64,000 bases of DNA from Pseudomonas sp. HAR-UPW-AIA-41 (lineage in GTDB: Bacteria > Pseudomonadota > Gammaproteobacteria > Pseudomonadales > Pseudomonadaceae). The position numbers and the translations under genes are program-made. Shown here piece after piece: positions 56,334 to 64,000 of the stretch. Below the pieces are notes generated by a model. The model was given only the letters and a program-made list of their open reading frames with translations, did not search any database and was not told where the DNA came from. The stretch lies in contig NZ_NSLB01000003.1 of NCBI RefSeq assembly GCF_002304225.1, forward strand, positions 124,001-188,000. The letters run 5' to 3'. Within the stretch, counting starts at the first letter, position 1, and each line of letters begins with the position of its first letter.

Positions 56334-56630
56334 TCAATGACCCTGAGCGGTCAGTCCGGGCAGGTCCGGCAGTTTCTGCGGGCGCTGGATGCGCACGCGT
56401 TTCTGCCGATTGAGTTCGCCGCTGATCAGGCTGACCTGGCTTTTGGCCACGCCGAAAGCCTTGCCGAGAAAGGCCAACAGGTGGGCGTTGGCCTTGCCTT
56501 CGACGGGCGGGGCGGTGAGGCGGATTTTCAGGCGGTCACCATGCAGGCCGGCGAATTCGTCGGAACTCGCCTTGGGCTGCAGGTGACAGTCGAGGATCAG
56601 GTCATCCCCGTCCCAGCGGAAATAGCTCAA
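56334..56630 (-). CDS. yggU: DUF167 family protein (YggU)
   Basis: 98 residues. PPVEGKANAHLLAFLGKAF and GELNRQKRVRI are the DUF167 core. The start is TTG at 56630 (MSYFRWDGDD), because no ATG or GTG gives this N-terminus. It lies 9 bp after the yggT stop. Function unknown; conserved next to yggT in many proteobacteria. Confidence 0.85.
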   Translation of the reverse strand: MSYFRWDGDDLILDCHLQPKASSDEFAGLHGDRLKIRLTAPPVEGKANAHLLAFLGKAFGVAKSQVSLISGELNRQKRVRIQRPQKLPDLPGLTAQGH

Positions 56631-56639
56631 TGCCCGTTC

Positions 56640-57239
56640 TTACATGAAGGGGCTGAGCTGGCGTGGCATGCCGGTCATGGCGGCCAGGTTGCCGATCACC
56701 AGCATGTCGATCAGGTTCAGTGCGATGAAGGCAAAGATGGGCGAGATATCCAGGCCGCCCAGGTTCGGAATCAGCTTGCGGAAGGGGGCCAGCACCGGTT
56801 CGCACAGCTGATTGACCAGCTGCGCGGCGGGGTTGTAAGTGCCGGGAGCGACCCAGGAGAGGATCACGCTGACAATCAGTGCGAAGAAGAACACTTTGAG
56901 GAACAGCGAGGTGACGCCAATGATCGACCAGATCAGCAGCTGGCCGGCCAGGCTCATGATGTCGGCGCCATAACCCATCAGCAGCAGGGTCAGTGCCATC
57001 AGCAGCAGTTGCACAACGATGGCCAGCAGCAGCGAAGCCAGGTCCAGACCGGCAAGGCCCGGAATGAACCGGCGCAGCGGGCGTACCAGCGGTTGGGTGG
57101 CGCGTACCACGAACTGGCTGAGCGGGTTGTAGAAGTCTGCCCGCACCAGTTGCAGGATGAAACGCAACAGGACGATCAGCAGATACAGGCTGCCGAGGGT
57201 CTGCAGAATGTAGATGGCGGCGGTGTTCAATCCGGTCAT
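56640..57239 (-). CDS. yggT: YggT family membrane protein
   Basis: 199 residues, made of two YggT repeats (about 10-95 and 105-190), each with two membrane helices. The first contains LRFILQLVRADFYNPLSQFVV and the second SVILSWVAPGTYNPAAQLVNQ. Relatives affect osmotic and potassium tolerance and some division contexts. In a cluster yggS-proC-yggT-yggU read on the minus strand. Confidence 0.9.
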   Translation of the reverse strand: MTGLNTAAIYILQTLGSLYLLIVLLRFILQLVRADFYNPLSQFVVRATQPLVRPLRRFIPGLAGLDLASLLLAIVVQLLLMALTLLLMGYGADIMSLAGQLLIWSIIGVTSLFLKVFFFALIVSVILSWVAPGTYNPAAQLVNQLCEPVLAPFRKLIPNLGGLDISPIFAFIALNLIDMLVIGNLAAMTGMPRQLSPFM

Positions 57240-57250
57240 GGTCTGCTCCT

Positions 57251-58069
57251 TTACTGGCCGAGTTGCTCGGCCATTTCGGCCGAACGGTCGGTGGCGGCCT
57301 GCATGGCTCTGGCGGTCAGTGCCTCGAAGCCGCCGGCCTGGAAGGTCTTGATGGCCGCTTCGGTGGTGCCGTTGGGCGAGGTGACACGGCGGCGCAGCTC
57401 GGCGGCGTCGACGTCACTCTCGCAGGCCATGCGCGCGGCGCCGAGAGCCGTGTGCAGGGTCAGTTGCGCGGCGGTGGCGCGGGGCAGACCGAGTTTTTCG
57501 CCGGCGGCGGTCATGGCCTCGATCAGCAGGAAGAAATAGGCCGGGCCACTGCCGGAAACGGCGGTTACCGCGTCGATCAGTGCCTCATCCTCCAGCCACA
57601 GGACCAGGCCGACGGCCGAGAGCAGTTGCTCGGCCTGCTGGCGCTGTTCGGCCGACACTTCGGCATTGGCATACAGACCGCTCACACCCTGACGCAGCAG
57701 GGCGGGCGTGTTGGGCATGCAGCGGACAATCGGGCGCTGGCCGAGCCAGTTGGCCAGACTGGCACAGCTGATGCCGGCCGCGATGGAGACGATCAGCTTG
57801 TTAGCGCTGAGGCTGGGTGCCAGCTCCAGACACACCGCTTTCATGACCTGAGGCTTGACCGCCAGCACGATGACATCGGCACCCTGAACGGCTTCGGCAT
57901 TGCCGGCAAAGACCTCGATGCCGTGCTCGCCGGCAACCCTGGCACGTTGCTCGGCACCCGGCTCGCTGGCGCACAGCTGGCTGGCCGCCAGACCCTGGGC
58001 GCGCAGGCCGCCGATCAGGCTGGCGGCCATGTTGCCGGCGCCGATAAAGGCAATGCGGAGCTGTTTCAT
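57251..58069 (-). CDS. proC: Pyrroline-5-carboxylate reductase
   Basis: 272 residues. Last step of proline synthesis with NAD(P)H. The cofactor motif is IAFIGAGNMAASLIGG and the substrate motif is TAVSGSGPAYFFLLIEAM. VVRCMPNTPALLRQG matches with slight change. ATG 58069 is 6 bases after AAGGA; ATG 58075 is too close to it. Followed by yggT after 11 bp. Confidence 0.95.
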   Translation of the reverse strand: MKQLRIAFIGAGNMAASLIGGLRAQGLAASQLCASEPGAEQRARVAGEHGIEVFAGNAEAVQGADVIVLAVKPQVMKAVCLELAPSLSANKLIVSIAAGISCASLANWLGQRPIVRCMPNTPALLRQGVSGLYANAEVSAEQRQQAEQLLSAVGLVLWLEDEALIDAVTAVSGSGPAYFFLLIEAMTAAGEKLGLPRATAAQLTLHTALGAARMACESDVDAAELRRRVTSPNGTTEAAIKTFQAGGFEALTARAMQAATDRSAEMAEQLGQ

Positions 58070-58086
58070 AGTCATTCCTTCAAAAG

Positions 58087-58779
58087 TCAGTGAGTGGGCG
58101 TGCCGTAATCACGGGCGCCAAACAGGGCGGTGCCGATGCGCACCCAGGTGGCGCCTTCGGCAATCGCCGCTTCCAGATCGTCGCTCATGCCCATGGACAG
58201 GACATCAAGCTCAAGGTTCAGGTCGTCGCGCAACTGGCGCAGGCGCGCGCAGGCGGCATGCTGCTGGGCAACGTCGCTGGTGGGTTCGGGTATGGTCATC
58301 AGCCCGCGCAGGCGCAGGTTGGGTAGCTGGCTGACCGCCTCGGCCAGCGCTGGCAGTTCGTCGGGGGTGCAGCCGGACTTGCTGGCCTCGCCGCTGACAT
58401 TGACCTGCAGGCAGATATTCAGCGGTGGCAACTGCGTGGGGCGTTGTTCTGAAAGACGCTGGGCGATTTTCAGACGGTCCACCGAATGCACCCAGGCGAA
58501 ATGCTCGGCGATCGGGCGGGTCTTGTTCGACTGGATCGGCCCGATGAAGTGCCAGGTCAGTGGCAGGTCGCTCAGCTCTGCCTGCTTGTTCAGGGCTTCC
58601 TGCAGGTAATTTTCACCAAAATCGCTCTGGCCACAGGCATGGGCTTCGCGCACGGCGGCGGCCGGCTTGGTCTTGCTCACCGCCAGCAGGCCTACCGTCT
58701 GCGGGTCGCGGCCACAGGCTTGCGCGGCCTCACGGATCCGCGTGCGAACCTTTGCAATATTCTTTGCTATGGTGGACAT
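58087..58779 (-). CDS. yggS: PLP homeostasis protein YggS
   Basis: 230 residues, an alanine-racemase-N fold. The PLP lysine is in LLAVSKTKPA (K36-38 region), and SDFGENYLQEAL and LRGLMTIPEPT are typical. Keeps PLP balanced; not a racemase. First gene of the yggS-proC-yggT-yggU set and divergent from pilT. Confidence 0.93.
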   Translation of the reverse strand: MSTIAKNIAKVRTRIREAAQACGRDPQTVGLLAVSKTKPAAAVREAHACGQSDFGENYLQEALNKQAELSDLPLTWHFIGPIQSNKTRPIAEHFAWVHSVDRLKIAQRLSEQRPTQLPPLNICLQVNVSGEASKSGCTPDELPALAEAVSQLPNLRLRGLMTIPEPTSDVAQQHAACARLRQLRDDLNLELDVLSMGMSDDLEAAIAEGATWVRIGTALFGARDYGTPTH

Positions 58780-58851
58780 TAATCCGCACCTTTTGCCTGT
58801 CTGCCGCGAATTGGCGGCATTCTACCTGCTTGCTTGTGATTGGGGAGTCCC

Positions 58852-59886
58852 ATGGATATTACCGAGCTGCTGGCGTTCAGCGCCAAGCAAGGCGCTTCGG
58901 ACCTGCACCTCTCGGCTGGTCTGCCACCGATGATTCGTGTCGACGGCGACGTGCGCCGTATCAACCTGCCGCCGCTGGATCACAAGCAGGTGCATGCGCT
59001 GATCTACGACATCATGAACGACAAGCAGCGCAAGGATTACGAAGAGTTCCTCGAGACTGACTTCTCCTTCGAAGTACCCGGCGTGGCGCGCTTCCGCGTT
59101 AACGCCTTCAACCAGAACCGCGGTGCCGGTGCGGTATTCCGTACCATTCCTTCCAAGGTGCTGACCATGGAAGACCTCGGCATGGGTGAGATCTTCAAGA
59201 AGGTCTCCGATGTGCCGCGTGGTCTGGTGCTGGTCACCGGCCCGACCGGTTCGGGTAAGTCGACCACCCTGGCGGCCATGCTCGACTACCTGAACAACAA
59301 CAAGTACCACCACATTCTCACCGTCGAAGACCCGATCGAATTCGTTCATGAGTCGAAGAAGTGCCTGGTCAACCAGCGCGAGGTGCACCGCGACACCCTC
59401 GGCTTCAACGAGGCACTGCGTTCGGCACTGCGTGAAGACCCGGACATCATCCTGGTGGGTGAGATGCGCGACCTGGAAACCATTCGCCTGGCGCTGACCG
59501 CGGCAGAAACCGGTCACCTGGTGTTCGGCACCCTGCACACCACCTCCGCGGCCAAGACCATCGACCGTATCGTCGACGTGTTCCCCGCCGAGGAAAAGTC
59601 CATGGTTCGCTCCATGCTGTCCGAGTCGCTGCAGGCGGTCATTTCGCAGACCCTGCTGAAGAAGATCGGCGGCGGTCGTGTCGCGGCCCACGAGATCATG
59701 ATCGGTACCCCGGCCATCCGTAACCTGATCCGCGAAGACAAGGTTGCGCAGATGTATTCGGCCATCCAGACCGGCGGTTCGCTGGGCATGCAGACCCTCG
59801 ATATGTGCCTGAAGAACCTGCTGGCCAAGGGCCTGATCAGCCGCGAGAGCGCGCGCGAAAAAGCCAAGATTCAGGAAAACTTCTAA
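58852..59886 (+). CDS. pilT: Twitching-motility retraction ATPase PilT
   Basis: 344 residues, same as P. aeruginosa. Depolymerises type IV pili for twitching. Walker A is TGPTGSGKSTT near 130-140, the Asp box is DPIEFVHESK, Walker B is ILVGEMRDLET and the His box is GHLVFGTLHT. The C-terminal AIRNLIREDK motif, needed for retraction, is present. Confidence 0.97.
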   Translation: MDITELLAFSAKQGASDLHLSAGLPPMIRVDGDVRRINLPPLDHKQVHALIYDIMNDKQRKDYEEFLETDFSFEVPGVARFRVNAFNQNRGAGAVFRTIPSKVLTMEDLGMGEIFKKVSDVPRGLVLVTGPTGSGKSTTLAAMLDYLNNNKYHHILTVEDPIEFVHESKKCLVNQREVHRDTLGFNEALRSALREDPDIILVGEMRDLETIRLALTAAETGHLVFGTLHTTSAAKTIDRIVDVFPAEEKSMVRSMLSESLQAVISQTLLKKIGGGRVAAHEIMIGTPAIRNLIREDKVAQMYSAIQTGGSLGMQTLDMCLKNLLAKGLISRESAREKAKIQENF

Positions 59887-59916
59887 TAGCGGTCTGGCTG
59901 ACCGACCGAGGATTGC

Positions 59917-61065
59917 ATGGAATTTGAAAAGCTTCTGCGCCTGATGGTGGAAAAGGGCGGATCCGACCTGTTCATCACTGCCGGCGTGCCGCCGTCGATG
60001 AAGGTCAATGGCAAGGTCATGCCGGTAACCAAGAACCCGCTGTCGCCCGAGCAGACTCGTGAAACCGTGATGGGAGTGATGAACGAGGCCCAGCGGCGCG
60101 AGTTCGCCGAGAAGCACGAGTGCAACTTCGCCATCAGTGCCCGCGGTATCGGCCGCTTCCGTGTCAGCGCGTTCTACCAGCGCAACCTGGTGGGTATGGT
60201 GCTGCGCCGCATCGAAACCAATATTCCAACGATCGAAGACCTCAAACTGCCGGATGTCGTCAAGAAACTGGCCATGACCAAGCGTGGTCTGGTGCTATTT
60301 GTTGGTGCTACCGGTACCGGTAAGTCGACATCGCTGGCGGCCATGATCGGCTACCGCAACAAGAACTCCAGCGGTCACATCATCTCCATCGAAGACCCGA
60401 TCGAATACATCCACCAGCATCAGGGTTGTATCGTCACCCAGCGTGAAGTGGGTATTGATACCGAGACTTTTGAGGTGGCCCTGAAGAACACCCTGCGCCA
60501 GGCGCCGGACGTGATCCTGATCGGTGAGGTGCGGACCCGCGAAACCATGGATTACGCCGTGGCCTTCGCCGAGACCGGCCACCTTTGTCTGGCGACCCTG
60601 CACGCCAACAACGCCAACCAGGCGCTGGACCGCATCATCAACTTCTTTCCCGCCGACCGGCAGCAGCAGGTGTGGATGGACCTGTCGCTGAACCTCAAGG
60701 CCATCGTCGCCCAGCAACTGGTGCCGACGCCGGACGGCAAGGGGCGCCGCGCGGTGATCGAGGTGCTGATCAATACCCCGCTGGCTGCTGATCTGATTCG
60801 CAAGGGTGAGGTACATGAGCTCAAGGCGCTCATGAAGCGCTCCACCGAGCAGGGCATGCAGACGTTCGACCAGGCCCTCTATGCCCTGTATTCCCAGGGC
60901 GAGATCACCTACGAGGATGCGCTGGCGCATGCCGACTCGGCCAACGACCTGCGCCTGATGATCAAGCTGGGCTCGGAAACCGATGGCGAGCACCTGACCA
61001 GCTCAAACCATGGGCTCAGTCTGGAAGTGGCGGAAGAAGACCCGCACGCCCGGCGTTTTCGCTAG
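59917..61065 (+). CDS. pilU: PilT-dependent ATPase PilU
   Basis: 382 residues. Accessory retraction ATPase. Walker A GATGTGKSTS, Walker B ILIGEVRTRE, His box GHLCLATLHANN. 30 bp after pilT. The last 50 bp overlap the convergent DNA-metabolism gene. Confidence 0.96.
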   Translation: MEFEKLLRLMVEKGGSDLFITAGVPPSMKVNGKVMPVTKNPLSPEQTRETVMGVMNEAQRREFAEKHECNFAISARGIGRFRVSAFYQRNLVGMVLRRIETNIPTIEDLKLPDVVKKLAMTKRGLVLFVGATGTGKSTSLAAMIGYRNKNSSGHIISIEDPIEYIHQHQGCIVTQREVGIDTETFEVALKNTLRQAPDVILIGEVRTRETMDYAVAFAETGHLCLATLHANNANQALDRIINFFPADRQQQVWMDLSLNLKAIVAQQLVPTPDGKGRRAVIEVLINTPLAADLIRKGEVHELKALMKRSTEQGMQTFDQALYALYSQGEITYEDALAHADSANDLRLMIKLGSETDGEHLTSSNHGLSLEVAEEDPHARRFR

Positions 61066-61909
61066 TGCTGCTTGCGTCCTTGGCCCGGTGACGAATGCGT
61101 TTGCCGGGCTGTCGGGCGACCCTCTCGGCTTGCCCGTCGCGTTGTGCTCCAGCTCTGGCTTGGCTCATCAGTTGCTGAATGAGCATGCCCTCGGGCAGGT
61201 TCTTCCAGAAACGTACTGGCAAGTTGGTTTCCAGCGCGCTGCGGTTTAGCCGGGCGGGGTTAAAGGTGCTGCCGTAATACGCCAGCCACAGTGCCTCCCC
61301 AGAATCCATCGGTGTTTGTGCCATGCGTCGCCATTCGGGTGGACAGCGGCGCTCATAGTGAAGCCGTTGTCCGTCCCAGTGCACGCCATCCTGTGGGGTC
61401 GCGATCAGCCAGCTATTGCACCCAAGACGCTCGATAAAATGACCGCTGGCTTTTAGCAGAATATCGTGAGCCGGCTCGTGCCAGGCGACAAGCTGCGGGC
61501 CGCTGGTGTTGTCCGGGAGCGGATGGAAACGCAGGAACGCATGCAAATGATGGGCTTCGCGGCGAACTGCCTTGAGTCGCTTGTGTAACTGGCTACCATC
61601 GGCATCGCCCGGCAGCATCGCGCTGCGATCTCCCTCGGTTACTCGCCAGAGAACCCGGTAGAGCAGGCTCCAGCGATTCTCAATACGAAAGCATGCCGCA
61701 CTTTCCAGTAGATCTAGCAGCTGTCGTGGAACGCGAGGTGCTGATTTTTTCTCTGCGGCATGAGTGGTTTCGCTGATTAGATCAAACAGTCCGTCGCGAC
61801 AGTCCTGATCCCGCCAATCAATCTGGTGAGGAGCTATGCCGCGTTGCAGAAAGTCCCTAGCGACATGGCGCCAGGAGGCGAAGCTGCCATCGAAGCTTGC
61901 GCGGTACAT
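61016..61909 (-). CDS. DNA-metabolism protein, TIGR03915-like (DUF4130)
   Basis: 297 residues. SFASWRHVARDFLQRGIAPHQ at the N-terminus is typical; the central segment includes HHLHAFLRFHPLP and LLKASGHFIERLGCNSWLIATP, followed by EALWLAYYGSTFNPARLN. Members are always paired with the radical SAM gene found just upstream here. It starts at ATG 61909 in TGATG with the partner's stop (GTG 61912 also possible), so translation is coupled. The last 50 bp lie within pilU on the other strand, so the C-terminal tail is probably not conserved. Role predicted in DNA repair or modification; not proven. Confidence 0.83.
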   Translation of the reverse strand: MYRASFDGSFASWRHVARDFLQRGIAPHQIDWRDQDCRDGLFDLISETTHAAEKKSAPRVPRQLLDLLESAACFRIENRWSLLYRVLWRVTEGDRSAMLPGDADGSQLHKRLKAVRREAHHLHAFLRFHPLPDNTSGPQLVAWHEPAHDILLKASGHFIERLGCNSWLIATPQDGVHWDGQRLHYERRCPPEWRRMAQTPMDSGEALWLAYYGSTFNPARLNRSALETNLPVRFWKNLPEGMLIQQLMSQARAGAQRDGQAERVARQPGKRIRHRAKDASSTSENAGRAGLLPPLPD

Positions 61910-63120
61910 CACCAGAGCGCCATCTGTGCAGGGGTTTCACTCAGTTGCTGCCGCAGGTGTGCCGAGCAGGGTTCCGCCAGTGTGGGGCGGTAGTCCTGAG
62001 TGACGATAAAGGGTTTGGCTTTTTCCAGGGCGCAGCGCAGTCGGGTCAGGTCTTCGAAGCGAATGCGCTTGTGTCGGCGGAGAGCGACCAGGCGCTTAGC
62101 GCTCAGCACGCCGATACCGGGCACGCGCGCGATCATGGAAGGTTCTGCGCGGTTCAGATCGACGGGGAAGTGCTCGCGATGGCTCAGCGCCCAGGCCAGT
62201 TTGGGATCCACATCCAGTGCCAGGTTGCCGGGCCCGCTGAGCAGTTCGCCGGCACTGAAACCGTAACCACGCATGAGGAAGTCGGCCTGGTACAGGCGGT
62301 GTTCGCGCAGCAGTGGTGGCGCGGAAAATGGCACGGTGCTCGGGCTTTGCGGGATCGGGCTGAATGCCGAGTAGTAGACCCGACGCAGGCGGTAATCTCC
62401 ATACAGGCTGGCAGCGGTGTGCAGGATGGTGCTGTCGTCGGTGGCATCGGCACCGATGATCATCTGCGTGCTTTGCCCGGCCGGAGCGAAGTGTGGTGCG
62501 CGTTTTTCTGCCCGAGCCTCACGTTCCCCTTGATGAATCGAATGCATGGCCTGTTTGATGGTGCGCACCTGCTTTTCCGGTGCCAGGCGGATCAGGCTGC
62601 TTTCCGTGGGCAGTTCGATATTCACGCTAAGACGGTCGGCATAGCGACCGGCTTCTTCGATCAGCAACGGATCGGCGTCGGGGATGGTCTTGAGGTGGAT
62701 ATAGCCGCGAAACTCATGCTCTTCGCGCAACAGCTTGGCCACCCGGATCAACTGCTCCATGGTGTAGTCGGCTGAGCGGATGATGCCGGAACTGAGAAAC
62801 AGACCGCTGATGCAGTTACGTTTATAGAAATCGAGGGTCAGGGTGACCACTTCTTCCGGGGTGAAGCGGGCGCGTGGCACATCACTGGAGCGGCGGTTGA
62901 CGCAGTACTGGCAGTCATACAGGCAGAAATTGGTCAGTAAAATTTTCAGCAGGGCCACGCAGCGGCCGTCCGGAGTAAAGCTGTGGCAGATGCCCATGCC
63001 ATTGGTCGATCCTATGCCGCCGCTGCCCTTTGAGCTGCGCTTGGGCGCGCCACTGCTGGCGCAGGAAGCATCGTACTTGGCGGCGTCGGCGAGAATGGAG
63101 AGCTTGTCGATCAGTTGCAT
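61909..63120 (-). CDS. Putative DNA modification/repair radical SAM protein (TIGR03916-like)
   Basis: 403 residues. The radical SAM triad is in LTNFCLYDCQYCVNRRSSD (CxxxCxxC), near residue 70. The start MQLIDKLSILADAAKYDASCASSG and GICHSFTPDGRCVALLKILL are family blocks. The C-terminal third carries a helix-hairpin-helix (MIARVPGIGVLSAKRLVAL), a DNA-contact motif. The frame begins at ATG 63120, 15 bp from a strong LexA site, and its stop overlaps the partner's start. I infer an SOS-induced DNA-processing enzyme. Substrate unknown. Confidence 0.87.
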   Translation of the reverse strand: MQLIDKLSILADAAKYDASCASSGAPKRSSKGSGGIGSTNGMGICHSFTPDGRCVALLKILLTNFCLYDCQYCVNRRSSDVPRARFTPEEVVTLTLDFYKRNCISGLFLSSGIIRSADYTMEQLIRVAKLLREEHEFRGYIHLKTIPDADPLLIEEAGRYADRLSVNIELPTESSLIRLAPEKQVRTIKQAMHSIHQGEREARAEKRAPHFAPAGQSTQMIIGADATDDSTILHTAASLYGDYRLRRVYYSAFSPIPQSPSTVPFSAPPLLREHRLYQADFLMRGYGFSAGELLSGPGNLALDVDPKLAWALSHREHFPVDLNRAEPSMIARVPGIGVLSAKRLVALRRHKRIRFEDLTRLRCALEKAKPFIVTQDYRPTLAEPCSAHLRQQLSETPAQMALW

Positions 63121-63135
63121 GGCCTAACTCGATAA

Positions 63136-63151
63136 CTGTTTTTATATACAG
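63136..63151. promoter_or_regulatory. LexA box (SOS operator)
   Basis: CTGT-TTTTATAT-ACAG: exact CTGT-N8-ACAG with an AT-rich spacer; flanks AA and TA extend it to near the full gammaproteobacterial consensus. It lies 15 bp upstream of the radical SAM start codon. No other site of this quality was noticed in the window. Confidence 0.85.
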
Positions 63152-63243
63152 TATTTCGGGTCGCTCATGAGTCGCAAGATGGAAGTTGTAACGCAATGGA
63201 TTTCGACCGGCAGGGCAACCTTGCGTAGAGTTCGTGGTCAATG

Positions 63244-63255
63244 TAGTGATCACTA
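63244..63255. promoter_or_regulatory. Perfect palindrome upstream of the TM2 gene
   Basis: TAGTGATCACTA, 12 bp, 17 bp before the TM2-gene ATG. It could be an operator for that gene. Binder unknown. Confidence 0.35.
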
Positions 63256-63271
63256 ATGACAGGGGGCAGGA

Positions 63272-63670
63272 ATGCAACGACAGGACACGCATAGCAAGGT
63301 CATTGGCTACCTGCTGTGGATCTTCGGTTTTCTCGGCGCGCACCGTTTCTACTATGGCCGGCCGGTGACCGGGACCATCTGGTTCTTCACCCTCGGGCTG
63401 TTCTTCATCGGCTGGATTATCGACCTGTTCCTGATCCCGTCGATGGATCGCGAGGCCGATCTGCGCTACCACGGTGGCGAAACCGACTACAACGTGGCCT
63501 GGATTCTGCTGACTTTCCTCGGTCTGTTCGGGGTGCACCGCATGTACATGGGCAAGTGGCTGACCGGCATTCTGTACCTGTGCACCGGCGGCCTGTTCCT
63601 GATCGGTGTGCTGTATGACTTCTGGACGCTGAATACGCAGATTTCCGTGCGCAACGCGCAATCGGCCTGA
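63272..63670 (+). CDS. TM2-domain membrane protein
   Basis: 132 residues. Two TM2 units are present: one at the N-terminal half (GYLLWIFGFLGAHRFYYGRP, TIWFFTLGLFFIGWIIDLF) and one at the C-terminal half (ILLTFLGLFGVHRMYMGKWLTG, YLCTGGLFLIGVLYDFWTL). Role unknown; TM2 proteins are common in bacteria and often sit alone. GGGGGCAGG lies just before the ATG. Divergent from the radical SAM unit. Confidence 0.88.
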   Translation: MQRQDTHSKVIGYLLWIFGFLGAHRFYYGRPVTGTIWFFTLGLFFIGWIIDLFLIPSMDREADLRYHGGETDYNVAWILLTFLGLFGVHRMYMGKWLTGILYLCTGGLFLIGVLYDFWTLNTQISVRNAQSA

Positions 63671-63684
63671 GTCGTTTTCAGGCA

Positions 63685-63715
63685 GAAAAAAGCCCGCCGA
63701 CTGGCGGGCTTTTTT
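63685..63715. terminator. Bidirectional terminator
   Basis: AAAAAAGCCCGCC / GGCGGGCTTTTTT with loop GACT, between the convergent TM2 gene and the dihydroorotase-like gene. Confidence 0.9.
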
Positions 63716-63726
63716 GTGAGCGACGC

Positions 63727-64000
63727 TCAGCGCTGATAGCGCACCTGACCGTCGACCAGGGTATAGCGCACCAGGCCCGGCAGGCAGTGGCCGAGGAAGG
63801 GGCAGTTCTGCCCCTTGGAGTGCCAGGTCTCGCCGGCCAGCGTCGAGGCTTGCGGGTCGAACAGCACCAGATCGGCGGCGCGGCCGGTGGCCAACTGGCC
63901 GGTGGGCAGGCGCAGGGCGCTGGCCGGACCGCTGCTGAGGCGGGCCAGCAGTTCCGGCAGGCTGAGCAGGCCGTCCTGCACCAGCGTCAGGGCCAACGGC
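63727..64000 (-). CDS. Dihydroorotase-like protein, C-terminal part (partial)
   Basis: About 90 codons, cut by the right edge. LLARLSSGPASALRLP, GRAADLVLFDP and the final FLGHCLPGLVRYTLVDGQVRYQR are the C-terminus of the amidohydrolase fold in the PyrC class. In P. aeruginosa this position is held by the pyrC' gene, which encodes an inactive dihydroorotase that assembles with aspartate transcarbamoylase. The metal ligands are outside the window, so activity cannot be judged. Upstream genes would be pyrB and pyrR. Confidence 0.82.
   Translation of the reverse strand, partial: PLALTLVQDGLLSLPELLARLSSGPASALRLPTGQLATGRAADLVLFDPQASTLAGETWHSKGQNCPFLGHCLPGLVRYTLVDGQVRYQR

Noticed and set aside
58780..58851. 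Possible sigma-54 promoter for pilT (TTGGCGGC ... CTGCTTGC)
   Set aside because: The GG and GC elements are 13 bases apart, not 10.

Overview
This window is a stretch of chromosomal DNA from a high-GC gammaproteobacterium, almost certainly a Pseudomonas. Gene order matches from memory the P. aeruginosa PAO1 segment around PA0323-PA0401 (pot-type transporter, rpiA-ilvA, rppH-ptsP-lgt-thyA-folA, ilvD, mutM, ggt-fdx-coaD, laoABCR, rsmD, M16 proteases, ftsYEX-rpoH, mtgA, thiSG-trmB, hemW-rdgB, metWX, yggT-proC-yggS-pilTU). It is gene-dense, with no gap over about 235 bp between genes. I saw no tRNA, rRNA, CRISPR array, insertion sequence or prophage, so this is mostly core genome with a few accessory units.

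Layout. 1-5.5 kb, minus strand: a polyamine-type ABC importer (cut by the left edge), a periplasmic solute-binding protein, a UbiH-family hydroxylase and an AraC-family regulator. 5.6-21.8 kb: a beta-propeller protein, rpiA and ilvA diverging, a HAD phosphatase, then rppH-ptsP, lgt-thyA-folA, and on the minus strand an operon pairing a lipoprotein solute-binding protein with a large hybrid histidine kinase. 21.8-30.7 kb: ilvD, rlmI, an HDOD protein, mutM, an acyltransferase, ggt, a ferredoxin and coaD. 30.8-35.3 kb: the laoCBA operon for oxidising long-chain alcohols and aldehydes, and its TetR-type repressor gene laoR; a palindrome sits between the -35 and -10 of the lao promoter.

35.3-45.7 kb: a YheT-type hydrolase, rsmD, two M16 protease modules that are one reading frame here, ftsY-ftsE-ftsX, rpoH and mtgA. 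45.7-58.8 kb: thiS-thiG-trmB, a DUF1329 protein, hemW-rdgB, metW-metX (methionine), a dynamin-like GTPase, and yggU-yggT-proC-yggS. 58.8-61.1 kb: pilT and pilU, the retraction ATPases of type IV pili.

61.0-63.2 kb holds the unit I find most interesting: a radical SAM protein with a C-terminal helix-hairpin-helix and a partner protein, in one overlapping operon, behind a near-perfect LexA (SOS) box. These families are predicted to act on DNA but have no established biochemistry that I know of. The window ends with a TM2-domain protein and the C-terminal end of a dihydroorotase-like gene.

Other points for a second look are the M16 fusion (probably a one-base frameshift joining two overlapping genes), a perfect DnaA box beside the rpoH promoter, and the lipoprotein-kinase sensory pair. 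Identifications rest on reading motifs and remembered family features; no database search was run.
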